Below are positions 16,752 through 24,031 of a stretch of DNA of 64,000 bases, one piece after another. A program made the position numbers and the translations under genes. The notes below the pieces were generated by a model. It was not told where the DNA came from. It did not search any database and saw only the letters and a list, made by a program, of their open reading frames with translations. Within the stretch, counting starts at the first letter, position 1. Each line of letters opens with the position of its first letter. Source of the DNA: Actinomycetes bacterium (GTDB lineage: Bacteria; Actinomycetota; Acidimicrobiia; Acidimicrobiales; Acidimicrobilacustridaceae); NCBI GenBank assembly GCA_029782145.1, contig JAKOVH010000002.1:1-64000 (forward strand). The letters run 5' to 3'.

Positions 16752-17713
16752 ATGCCGGCGGGGGTCAACACCGGGGCCGGGGTTGCTTGGGGGTGGGGGG
16801 ACCATGCGAGGGCGAGAGGTCCCCGGCCCTACTGCCCCGGCCGGTGGGGTCGGGTGGGTGTGGGCCCCCGACGCCGGATGGTGGCAGCGGACGCCCCGCC
16901 CCTGCCCGTGCCCGGCCACCCCGCACCACCGGTCGCGGCGTGCCAGCTCGTCGCACCACGACGACCGAGCACTCGTCGACCACCCGACGCCCGACCCGGG
17001 TGGTCGGGTCGAGGCTGCCCGGCACCTCGCCCCATGCCCGAGAGGTCAGGCACCGACCATCGCAGTCCAGCGTGTCGGCATCGCGGCTTGTGTCACTCGC
17101 TCGCTCAACGCAACGCCGATGCTCAGCCACAGGCCGACACCAGCCCCACCGACCGCCGCCCGCTGTCGCACCGCAGCGCCGGTCCCCGCTCGCACCCACC
17201 CGCGACGGGGTGGGCAGGGGGGAGGGGTCGCGACGTGAACCGCGACCCCGGCCGCCAGCCACGCCTTCCCTTTCTCGCTGTGCGTGTCAGGTACGAGCCG
17301 CCGACCCCCGGAACCTGTGAGGCGGTGGATGCGACATCGCTCCCCACCGTCTTGTGGTCCACGTCCAGGAATGTCGGATCCGACATCATCGGACACCGTG
17401 GCCTCGGCCTCGCGTTGGAGTGACGGCCCAGCTGCGGGAGGCGGTGGACGCATGGCAATCGTTGACTGGCCCAATGACGTGACCCATCATGGGCGCCAGC
17501 GAGTCGTGGACGCCGCCCCGGAGGGGCCGCTGAAGCGGCGAGGCAACGCCCGACGAGGGAGCGCCGACCGTCACGCCCGACGAGGGCCAGCGGAAGTCAA
17601 GAGTCGCCAACGCCCGACGAGGGAGCGGCGGCCTTTCCCCCGTTTCCCGGCCGCGGGCGCCGACCTTGCTTCGTCGCACACCAGCCGTGGCCCGTTCGAG
17701 AGGACGACCCCCC
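16752..17713. other. 962-bp region without a recognisable gene, upstream of the capsid gene
   Basis: Several open frames cross this very GC-rich stretch on both strands. None has a good start, a domain or balanced composition; they are rich in Pro, Arg, Ser and Gly, as random GC-rich frames are. It may be regulatory or packaging DNA, or decayed genes such as an HNH nuclease or small terminase. The right end holds three copies of a 14-bp repeat and a short GCCGC/GCGGC hairpin at 17527-17540. Confidence 0.4.
17546..17623 (+). repeat. Three direct repeats of ACGCCCGACGAGGG
   Basis: Exact copies of the 14-mer lie at 17546-17559, 17573-17586 and 17610-17623, spaced 27 and 37 bp apart. They end about 90 bp before the capsid gene start. 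Regular short repeats here could be activator-binding sites for late transcription, or packaging or replication sites. Confidence 0.55.
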
Positions 17714-19189
17714 ATGTCCGTCGACCCCATCCATGACCTCGAGGCGCGTGAGGCGGCGCTCGTCGACGAGCTGCGCCGCTATGGCAACGCTCCGACGACC
17801 ACCGCGAGCCAGGACGCCCGCGCCGACAACGCCATCGTCGAGCTCGAAGCGGTCCGCGCCGAGCTCGACACCTGCCGGGCCCGTGAGGTCCGCCGCGCCG
17901 AGCTGCGCCGCCCCGGTGGCGTGCCGCCCCGGCTCACCGCAGGGAACGTGTCGCACCCCGACGGCTCGTCGTTCAACGTGAACCGCCGCTCCGACCCGTT
18001 CGACGTCACCGACCTCGAGCGGGTGGACCCCGACACCCGCCTGCGGGAGACCCGCAGCCGAGCCCTCGACGTGATCGAGCACCGCACCCGCGGCGATCAC
18101 GTCACCGACGACGCGCTGCGTCACGCCATCGGCCTGCTCGAAGGGTGGGGCGGCGACGTGGCCCGCGACACCGCCGAGCTGATCTTGGCGACCGGCACCG
18201 ACGCCTACCAGCGGGCGTTCCGCGAGCACCTCAAGGACCCGGCGGCGCTCGGCCCCCGCATGGAGCTGGAACGTATGACGGGTGAGCTGCACTCGCGTAC
18301 CGCCGTGGCGATGGCCGGTGTGCAGGGCGCCCTGCACCTGCCCTACCAGCTCGACCCGACGATCCTGTTGACGAACGGCGGCGTTGTGAACCCGGTCCGC
18401 CAGGTGTTCCGCAACGTCAAGATCAGCGGCACGAACACATGGCAGCAGCCGACCACGTCCGGCGTGCTCGCCGGCCTGGTGGGCGAGTCTGCCCAGTTCA
18501 CCGACCAGTCCCCGACGTTCACCAGCACCGCGATCAGCTGCTACAAGGCGGCGTCGTTCGCGTTCGGGTCGTGGGAGGCGCTCGACGACTCCGGGCTGGC
18601 CGACGACTTGCCGATGATGTTCGCCGACGCCAAGGAACGCATGGAGGCCGGCTACTTCACCACCGGCCTCGGACCCAGCTACAACCAGCCCCAGGGCGTC
18701 ATCACGTTCGCCTCCAACGCCACCTCCATCGTCGCCGGGACGTCGGGTGCGGCGAACTCGGCCGACCTCACCGCCGCCGACATCTACAACGTGCGGAAGT
18801 CGCTGAGCCCCCGCTGGCGTCCTGACGCGGTGTGGCTGGCGTCGCTCGACACCAGCTACGCCATCCGCCAGCTCGGCACGTCGACCAACTACCACGCGTT
18901 CTCACTCGACGTCACCGCCGCCGACGGGGCGCTGCAACTGCTCGGCCGGCCGTTCTACGAGGTGTCCAACATGGCCACCAGCATCGTCAGCGGCAGCACG
19001 GATTTCATCCTTTGGCACGGCTCCCCGCAAGGGTTCGTGACCGTGGACCGGGTGGGCATGGTGCTGCAGTATGCGCCGATCATCACGTCGGGGTCGAAGT
19101 TCCCGACCGGTGAGTCCGGCTGGTTCGCGTGGTGGCGTTTCGGGAGTGGCGGGCTCGTTCAGGACTCAGCCCGAATGTTGAAGCTGTAG
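17714..19189 (+). CDS. HK97-family phage major capsid protein
   Basis: A 491-residue protein. The N-terminal 50 residues (LEAREAALVDEL, then IVELEAVRAELDTCRAREVRRAEL) are coiled-coil-like, as in the scaffolding delta domain. The rest has the HK97 fold signature: VVNPVRQVFRNVKISGTNTW, then KAASFAFGSWEALDDSG, then GEGG-like turns, NYHAFSLDV and GRPFYEVSNM near the C-terminus. The ATG at 17714 has an AGAGGA ribosome-binding site. No portal, protease, terminase or tail gene accompanies it. A lone capsid gene next to a primase suggests a satellite that builds its own capsid but borrows other phage parts. Confidence 0.85.
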   Translation: MSVDPIHDLEAREAALVDELRRYGNAPTTTASQDARADNAIVELEAVRAELDTCRAREVRRAELRRPGGVPPRLTAGNVSHPDGSSFNVNRRSDPFDVTDLERVDPDTRLRETRSRALDVIEHRTRGDHVTDDALRHAIGLLEGWGGDVARDTAELILATGTDAYQRAFREHLKDPAALGPRMELERMTGELHSRTAVAMAGVQGALHLPYQLDPTILLTNGGVVNPVRQVFRNVKISGTNTWQQPTTSGVLAGLVGESAQFTDQSPTFTSTAISCYKAASFAFGSWEALDDSGLADDLPMMFADAKERMEAGYFTTGLGPSYNQPQGVITFASNATSIVAGTSGAANSADLTAADIYNVRKSLSPRWRPDAVWLASLDTSYAIRQLGTSTNYHAFSLDVTAADGALQLLGRPFYEVSNMATSIVSGSTDFILWHGSPQGFVTVDRVGMVLQYAPIITSGSKFPTGESGWFAWWRFGSGGLVQDSARMLKL

Positions 19190-19330
19190 GTCCGCGGGGT
19201 GCCCGGCCGGCTTCCTCGGGCGAGGGTCACGGCCGGGTACCCCGTCGAGCGGTAGGCGTCAACGGCCACGGCCGAAGGGTGCGGGAGGGACCTCCTAGCC
19301 CGATGACCGCCCCTGCGTCTCCGCTCACAA

Positions 19331-19380
19331 CGCCAGCCCCCTTCGGAGCCCACCCTGCTCGGGCTCCGGGGGCGCTGGCG
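19331..19380. terminator. Long GC-rich hairpin after the capsid gene
   Basis: The left arm starts CGCCAGC and ends CGGAGCCC; the right arm starts GGGCTCCG and ends GCTGGCG. They pair over about 20 positions with an 8-10 nt loop. The hairpin sits between the capsid and WhiB genes. No T-run follows, so it could be a terminator or a structured RNA element. Confidence 0.5.
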
Positions 19381-19417
19381 CTTCCCGTTTCGTCGCTCAA
19401 CACAGAACAGGCACAGC

Positions 19418-19738
19418 GTGGACGACCTCGAGCACGACGTCTGGTTTTCGCTCATGACCGTCACTGGTCCGGCCGGCTGGGCGGAGCTGTTCACCCGTCC
19501 CGCATGGCACGCCCGGGCGGCGTGTCGTGGCGCCGGGCCCGGCCAGTGGTTCCCGGAGCGGGGCGAGGACGTGCGGCCCGCCAAGGCAGTGTGCGCCGGC
19601 TGCTCTGTGCGCTCGCAGTGCGCCCAGGACGCTCAGGAGGTTGGCCGTTACGCAATCGGGATATGGGGCGGGCTGTCAGACAGGGAACGCCGCAAACTGC
19701 GCCGCCGTCGGGCGCTCGAGGGTGAGGAGGCGGCGTGA
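19418..19738 (+). CDS. WhiB-family iron-sulfur transcription factor
   Basis: A 106-residue protein with the four WhiB cysteines: C36 (AACRG), C59 and C62 (VCAGC), and C68 (SQCAQ). The GIWGG turn is at 81-85, followed by a basic tail (RERRKLRRRR) that binds DNA. WhiB proteins carry a [4Fe-4S] cluster and act with the primary sigma factor; actinophages use them to take over host promoters. GTG at 19418 is taken as the start, with ATG 19454 possible. Its place after the capsid gene fits a control role within the satellite. Confidence 0.88.
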   Translation: MDDLEHDVWFSLMTVTGPAGWAELFTRPAWHARAACRGAGPGQWFPERGEDVRPAKAVCAGCSVRSQCAQDAQEVGRYAIGIWGGLSDRERRKLRRRRALEGEEAA

Positions 19739-19780
19739 CCTGAGCGCCTGGCGATCGACGCCTGCCGCCCGACCGCCCTT

Positions 19781-19903
19781 CTACATCCGTGCTGCCACCT
19801 GTGGCCGGACCGACGCCAGGTAGACGATCACAACGATCACGGCCAGGCCGAGCACGCCAGCGATCGCACCTAGCCTCCCTCTGCTGGTCCTCGAGGTGGG
19901 CAC
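19781..19903 (-). CDS. Small single-span membrane protein, 40 aa
   Basis: A minus-strand GTG at 19903 is preceded by GGGGG. The product has a basic start (PTSRTSRGR), one hydrophobic span of about 18 residues (GAIAGVLGLAVIVVIVYL) and a short tail. The composition is typical of an inner-membrane peptide. It overlaps the opposite-strand methyltransferase remnant, which is probably dead. Function unknown; a holin- or exclusion-like role is only a guess. Confidence 0.4.
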   Translation of the reverse strand: MPTSRTSRGRLGAIAGVLGLAVIVVIVYLASVRPQVAARM

Positions 19904-20255
19904 GTCGACCCCCGGGCGGGCACTCCACGCGGCGAGGCCGGTGCAGGCGTGGACGAAGGACGCGCGCCAGGCCGAGAAGGCCGAGCAACAGGCCAAGGCG
20001 TGGGACCTGTGGCTCGACTGCCTGAGCGAGCACGACGTGGCTGACGCCATTGACGTGCCGCGGACCACCGTGCAGTCGTGGCTTGACGAACAGCGCAAGT
20101 CTGCGGATTTCGTCAGGGCGCCGGAGTCGCGGCAGCACTTCGACGTGTGGAACTTCGCTCCCGCACGGGACGACAGCGCCGGATCGACGTCCTACTTCGG
20201 GGTCATGCCGCCCCATCTCCGCTCCGAACGACCTCGATACCGTCCGCGGCGCTGA
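19896..20255 (+). pseudogene. Internal fragment of an HTH/DNA-methyltransferase gene
   Basis: The frame contains LWLDCLSEHDVADAIDVPRT (a helix-turn-helix), then KSADFVRAPESRQHFDVWNF and SYFGVMPPHL. This series occurs in ParB-HTH-methyltransferase proteins of phages and conjugative elements just before the catalytic DPFxGxGTT block. Here the frame ends at 20255, before any SAM-binding motif, and the N-terminal ParB part is missing. It is therefore a remnant, missing both ends. Confidence 0.6.
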
Positions 20256-20271
20256 GCGTGGCGCCTCGGCA

Positions 20272-20559
20272 TCATTCCAAGGGGTCGAGCCCAGCCGACG
20301 CCACCTCTGCTACGACCCGCAACGCGGTCCGCAGCATGTGCGCTTCGGCCTCGTGCTGGCACTGCCCGTCGTCGTAGTCGCCGGTGCGTGTCCGCCAGGT
20401 GCTGCGGCCGTGCTCGTCGCCGCACACGATGCACGGGACGTAACGGTCGCCGTCGAGCATCGCCCGGATGGCGCGGCACACCCGGTCGAATGCGTCCGGG
20501 TCGACCTTTCGCATCTCATCGAGGAGCCGGGCGCCCTCGGTCGTGTCTAGGTTGGTCAT
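20272..20559 (-). CDS. Small CxxC protein, 95 aa
   Basis: The ATG at 20559 has AGGAG eight bases upstream. The product starts MTNLDTTEGARLL and is mostly helical. It has CIVCGDEHG near residue 45 with a later CQHEAEAH, which could together bind a metal. The gene runs opposite to the capsid-WhiB genes. No family is recognised. The good ribosome-binding site and balanced composition support it over the overlapping frames. Confidence 0.55.
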   Translation of the reverse strand: MTNLDTTEGARLLDEMRKVDPDAFDRVCRAIRAMLDGDRYVPCIVCGDEHGRSTWRTRTGDYDDGQCQHEAEAHMLRTALRVVAEVASAGLDPLE

Positions 20560-21204
20560 GTCGATCACGCTCCTGTCGTGTTCGGCCAGGCCCGGGGCTG
20601 TTGACGCAGCGCCCGGGCCACCTCGATTGTCGAGCGGGATCGTAGGCGCTGAGCATGCCGAGCGCCGGATCGCTGACCACGACCCGCAGGGCGACGTGCG
20701 GCAGACCGGGCCGTCCCGGGCGGCCCTGTTTGGGGTCAGGGCCGCCCGGTGAGCCGGCACGGCGGAGCGCCGACCGGCTAATCATGCCGCGCGTCATCAG
20801 CCGGCGGGAATAGCACTATTGGCTCAACGCGATGCGATCGGCACACTCAACCTCGTCCGCTGGGCGGTCGATACAGCAATGCCTGACTCCCACCCTCAGG
20901 CCTCTGTCCCGGACGCCCCACTGCGCTCGACGCGGTGGGGCGTCCGACGTTCCATGCCGGGCGCGGTGAGGCCCGCCGCCCACGCCACCCCCCTCTGGCG
21001 GGCCGGCGGGCCTCTCCGACGAGGCCCCGGCAGCGGAACCGGGGCCTCGCGGGATACGGGACCGGCGAGGGTCCCGCGACACCGCCCCGTGGCGGATGGG
21101 GCGGCACGCGTGAACCTAGGACGGCGCGCGCCGAAGTCGACAGGGCCGATGGTCCCTCGTCGCCACACGTCGGGTCGAGGTGGCTCGGCTGCTTAGCCGC
21201 CTAC
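20560..21204. other. 645-bp region without a gene, with strong hairpins
   Basis: No credible coding sequence is seen between the small CxxC gene and the right arm site. Two perfect hairpins stand out. GGACGCCCCA (20911-20920) pairs with TGGGGCGTCC (20936-20945), and CGAGGCCCCGG (21020-21030) pairs with CCGGGGCCTCG (21039-21049). They may be terminators or part of the element's replication or packaging origin. Confidence 0.5.
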
Positions 21205-21222
21205 TGGTCACAGATTGGTCAC
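21205..21222 (+). repeat. Right arm-type integrase site
   Basis: TGGTCACAGATTGGTCAC matches the left arm (12409-12426) at 17 of 18 positions in the same orientation. A further inverted copy, ACTCGTGACC, follows at 21225-21234. It lies about 125 bp inside the right core. Confidence 0.5.
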
Positions 21223-22986
21223 AGACTCGTGACCACCGGGCGAGACAGGACGACATCGACTTCGTGTATCACTGGTCGCGAATGCCCGCTGAGCAGGGGA
21301 TTCATAGACGCATCGCCACAGGCCGTCATGGGTGTCGTATGAGTTCAAGTCCCCCCTCCGACACGATCTAACGCACACCGGAAGCGCCTCGACTCGTACG
21401 AGGCGCTTCGTCGCGTCAAAGGTCAGTTCGAGGCCCAGTTCGTTGTACAGGCGGGCCTTCGCGTCGGGGTCAGCGCCGGCCAGGACGTCGCTGATCGGGC
21501 CAACTGCGTCGATGAGCGCTCGGATGTCGGCGTCATCGAGGACGCTGCTTGGCTGGGCGGCCGCGAGCTCTCGCTCGGCGGCGATCTTGGCGGCCCGCAG
21601 CTGCTGAATGCGAGGTCCAAGCGTGTCAGCGGGCGAGCCTTGCTCGATTGCCGCGACGAGGCGGTCGATCTTCTCGTTGGCATCCTCGAGAGCTCGGCGG
21701 GCAGCCTCGGCACGGGCGTCGTCGGTCTCGGTCGGCCCCTGTGCCTCGTTCAGTGCGGCGATGGTCGCGTCGAGGTTGGCCGGGTCGAAGACGGTAGCGA
21801 TCCACTCGTCGAGGGCGGGCACGATCTGGTCCTCGCGGAGGTAGATCGTGGCGGGGTGGTCGACCTTGTTGGCGAGGGCGTACTCGGCGGGCACCCGGCA
21901 CCGGTAGTGGGCCCGGTCATGGTTCCAGTTGCCTTGCATGCGAGCGCCGCAGGCCCCGCAGCGGAGCCGCCCGCGCAGTAGGTAGGTGTTCTTGCGGCGG
22001 TTGACCCGACGGGCCGCACGCTGTGCCCCGGCACCGGCGAGCTGTTGGGCTCGTGCGAAGACCTCGGGGTCGATGATCGGCTCGTGCGTGGTGTCCGTCG
22101 ACCAGATCCACTCATCGGACGAGTTCCAGCGGAGCTTTGTCTCGTGGCCGAGGGCGACGTCCTCGACGTCGATGAGGGTCTCGTCGCGCCGTTGCTTGTT
22201 CCATACTTCGCGGCCGGTGTAGCGAGGGTTGCGCAGGATGGCTCGCACGGCGCTCTTGGACCAGGCGATACCGGAGCGGTGCGAGTTGCGCTTCGGGTCG
22301 GCAGCGCTCGGGCACGGCACGCCGTCGCGGGTGAGACCCTCGGCGATGGCGTAGAGGCCGGAGTCGTGGAGGTACTCGGTGTAGATCCGCTCGACGATCG
22401 GAGCGGTGGAGGGGTCGGGCTCGAGGTAGTGGAGGCGCTGGCCGTTGGCCGCCTTGCCCGGGTTGGGGTGGAGGCCGCCGTCAGCGAGGCGGTAGCCGTA
22501 GGGCGGACGACCGCCGAGGAAGCGGCCCTCGGCGGCCTGGCTCGCCATCGCCGAACGGACCCGGATCTTGATGCGAGTGCGCTCGCCCTTCGACATGCCG
22601 CCGTAGAGCGCCATCACCATGTCGTGGGCGTCCGAGCCGGGGTCGACCGCACCACCGACCTCGGGCACCCACAACTCCACGCCGTAGTGGGTGAGCACCG
22701 GGAACGTGAGCCCGAACTGGTTGCCATAGAACGCTCGAGCCGGTTCGCCGATCACGATCGCGTCGAACCCACGGTCGGGACGCTTCAGGTCGCCGAGCAG
22801 CCGGGCCGCCTCGGGCCGGCGCTTCCACGGCAGCGATCGAGACTGGCCGATGTCGAAGTACTCGGTAACGACCTCACCGGTCGCCCCGATGAGCTGCGTC
22901 GCTCGTGAGAGCTGCCATGCCTTCGAGCTCTCCGGATCCTGCTGGTCCTCGGTCGAGACCCTGCCGTAGAACGCGAATCGCTTCAT
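21208..22986 (-). CDS. Large serine recombinase (integrase/resolvase family)
   Basis: A 592-residue site-specific recombinase. The catalytic serine is S11 in FYGRVSTEDQQ. The resolvase domain runs to about 150 (GGMSKGERTRIKIRVR helix). The Recombinase domain follows with GGRPPYGYR, and a zinc ribbon with CGACGARM and RCRVPAEY sits near 350-380. A coiled-coil segment follows (about 420-480). Such enzymes insert and excise actinobacterial mobile elements without accessory factors. The last 46 or so codons lie beyond att core B, inside the neighbouring element, so the present C-terminus is probably a hybrid made by insertion. Its start overlaps an 11-codon ORF coupled to the small gene upstream. 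Confidence 0.9.
   Translation of the reverse strand: MKRFAFYGRVSTEDQQDPESSKAWQLSRATQLIGATGEVVTEYFDIGQSRSLPWKRRPEAARLLGDLKRPDRGFDAIVIGEPARAFYGNQFGLTFPVLTHYGVELWVPEVGGAVDPGSDAHDMVMALYGGMSKGERTRIKIRVRSAMASQAAEGRFLGGRPPYGYRLADGGLHPNPGKAANGQRLHYLEPDPSTAPIVERIYTEYLHDSGLYAIAEGLTRDGVPCPSAADPKRNSHRSGIAWSKSAVRAILRNPRYTGREVWNKQRRDETLIDVEDVALGHETKLRWNSSDEWIWSTDTTHEPIIDPEVFARAQQLAGAGAQRAARRVNRRKNTYLLRGRLRCGACGARMQGNWNHDRAHYRCRVPAEYALANKVDHPATIYLREDQIVPALDEWIATVFDPANLDATIAALNEAQGPTETDDARAEAARRALEDANEKIDRLVAAIEQGSPADTLGPRIQQLRAAKIAAERELAAAQPSSVLDDADIRALIDAVGPISDVLAGADPDAKARLYNELGLELTFDATKRLVRVEALPVCVRSCRRGDLNSYDTHDGLWRCVYESPAQRAFATSDTRSRCRPVSPGGHESVTNL
21346..21364 (+). repeat. Attachment-site copy B (right end of the tyrosine-integrase element)
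   Basis: Exact 19-bp copy of the att A core. The preceding GAGTT extends it to GAGTTCAAGTCC, which looks like a tRNA T-loop. Read on the minus strand, it lies inside the 3' part of the serine recombinase gene and encodes CRRGDLNS, a peptide typical of tRNA 3' ends read in antisense. Confidence 0.7.
21381..21409. terminator. Hairpin beside att B
   Basis: GAAGCGCCTCG (21381-21391) and CGAGGCGCTTC (21399-21409) form a perfect 11-bp stem with a 7-nt loop. It mirrors the hairpin beside att A and lies in the last part of the recombinase frame, where it may mark the ancestral gene end. Confidence 0.45.
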
Positions 22987-23017
22987 CGCTGTCCGAGGCT
23001 ACGCAAGGGGTGCGACA

Positions 23018-23167
23018 TCACGCCGCCTCCCGCCGCTGCTGGCCGGCGAGCCGCTCATGTTCGCTGCGGAGGATCCGCAGCAGCACGACAGCGGCACCCG
23101 GGGCGAGGTTCGGCGTCCCTCCGGAGGGGATGATCTCGATCACGGGAGGCGAAGAGTTGGCCGGCAT
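23018..23167 (-). CDS. Small protein upstream of the serine recombinase, 49 aa
   Basis: The frame runs from ATG 23167 to TGA 23018. The product reads MPANSSPPVIEIIPSGG at the start, then LAPGAAVVLLRILRSEHERL. The stop overlaps a tiny ORF (MSHPLRSLGQR) whose own stop overlaps the recombinase ATG, so the three frames are coupled. The sequence looks protein-like (a proline-rich start, then an amphipathic helix). Its role is unknown; it could be a recombination directionality factor, but nothing proves this. Confidence 0.45.
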   Translation of the reverse strand: MPANSSPPVIEIIPSGGTPNLAPGAAVVLLRILRSEHERLAGQQRREAA

Positions 23168-23599
23168 GGGCAGACCATCTCGAATCGAGGTCCCGCGATC
23201 GTTCCCGGTTCATGTCCCGATCGCGGAATTTCTCGCGGAATCTCGTCGCACGGGGGCGCCTGGTCGTCGAGACCCCTCTGCTGCTGAATCGCATCCGCCT
23301 ACCTCCCACGGACACATCACTCCAGTCAGAACCCAGCTCTCGCTCATTCCCGGAGTAGTTCCCGAACCCGGATCCTCTCTCCACTCACCTCGGTCCCAGA
23401 AAAGCCAACAGAGCCAGCGAGACACGATTGCAACCCCTTCGGGTTGCCGGCCCGACCCGCGCCCAGCCGGTCGTCGATAGGAGCAGCGTCGAGGCCCCGA
23501 CGCTGTCGCAGCCCCTCCGCATACTCCTCATGCGGAGTAGTCGGCTGATCGGCGCTGGTGGCCGGCTCGGGCAAGAAGCGCAGGAAGGAGGTGAGCGAC
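23168..23599. other. 432-bp intergenic region with inverted repeats, part of a possible oriT
   Basis: No convincing gene is seen. The region has clustered TCCCG and CGCGGAAT motifs (23190-23250) and one arm of a 22-bp perfect inverted repeat at 23347-23368. Its partner is at 23929-23950. Together with the repeats at 23813-23985 it flanks the small basic-protein gene, upstream of the relaxase. Confidence 0.45.
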
Positions 23600-23950
23600 A
23601 TGGCACCCAGGAACACTCGTCAGACCTCGCCGAAGGCTGCGTCGTCGGCCGGCAAGGTCTTGGCCAACCCGAAGTCCAGCAAGGCCGAGAAGGCCGCTGC
23701 TGCCAGCGCGTTGAGTCAGGCGCCCAAGAAGGGCAAGTAGTCACGTGGGCGTCGAGGCCGAGGACGGCCTCGACGCCCACATCCCTTCCATTCCGCAGAA
23801 TCGCGAGCGCTCAGTCCCGGGATCGGTCCCGGAGTTGGTCCCGGGATTGGTCCCAGTCCCTGGTCAGAGCGTCGCGACGCTGACGCTCGCCGCCGTTGAG
23901 CCGCTCCGGTCCCGGTTGGGGAGATGTCGGTTCGGGAACTACTCCGGGAA
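23347..23950. repeat. 22-bp perfect inverted repeat pair around a small gene
   Basis: The arm at 23347-23368 (starting TTCCCGGAGTAG, ending TTCCCGAACC) is the exact reverse complement of 23929-23950. The copies are about 560 bp apart and enclose the 46-residue basic-protein gene. Possible roles are a relaxase- or replication-protein binding site at each end, or an invertible segment. Confidence 0.6.
23600..23740 (+). CDS. Small basic conserved protein, 46 aa
   Basis: The ATG at 23600 follows AGGAAGGAGGTG, the best ribosome-binding site in the window. The product is rich in Ala, Lys and Ser (APRNTRQTSPKAAS, then KVLANPKSSKAEKAAAASAL) and has one or two short helices. Similar small proteins occur in many bacteria and mobile elements without a known function. 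High translation and basic charge suggest nucleic-acid binding, which is inference. Confidence 0.65.
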   Translation: MAPRNTRQTSPKAASSAGKVLANPKSSKAEKAAAASALSQAPKKGK

Positions 23951-23985
23951 CTATCCCGGGACCGATCCCGGGAACCCGGTTTGTC
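23813..23985. repeat. Iteron-like GGTCCCGG/CCGGGACC repeats, candidate oriT/origin
   Basis: Short units such as GGTCCCGGAGTTGGTCCCGG and ATTGGTCCC (23813-23868), and GGGAACTAT, CCCGGGACCGATCCCGGGAA (23934-23978) repeat in direct and inverted order. They lie directly upstream of the MobF relaxase gene, the usual position of an oriT. Nothing here identifies the nick site. Confidence 0.5.
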
Positions 23986-24031
23986 ATGGTCCCCCTTTCC
24001 GGAGCAGCGGGGGAGGGCGGCGGTGGCGTGG

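Noticed and set aside
16752-17423. A 223-residue ORF before the capsid gene
   Set aside because: It lacks a ribosome-binding site and any domain, and its Pro/Arg/Ser-rich composition equals that of other random frames in GC-rich DNA. A VDHP...HLAP stretch in another frame recalls an HNH site but is too weak.
12342-21364. A complete prophage
   Set aside because: Only one structural gene (major capsid) is present. There is no portal, protease, terminase, tail or lysis gene, and the element is only 9 kb.
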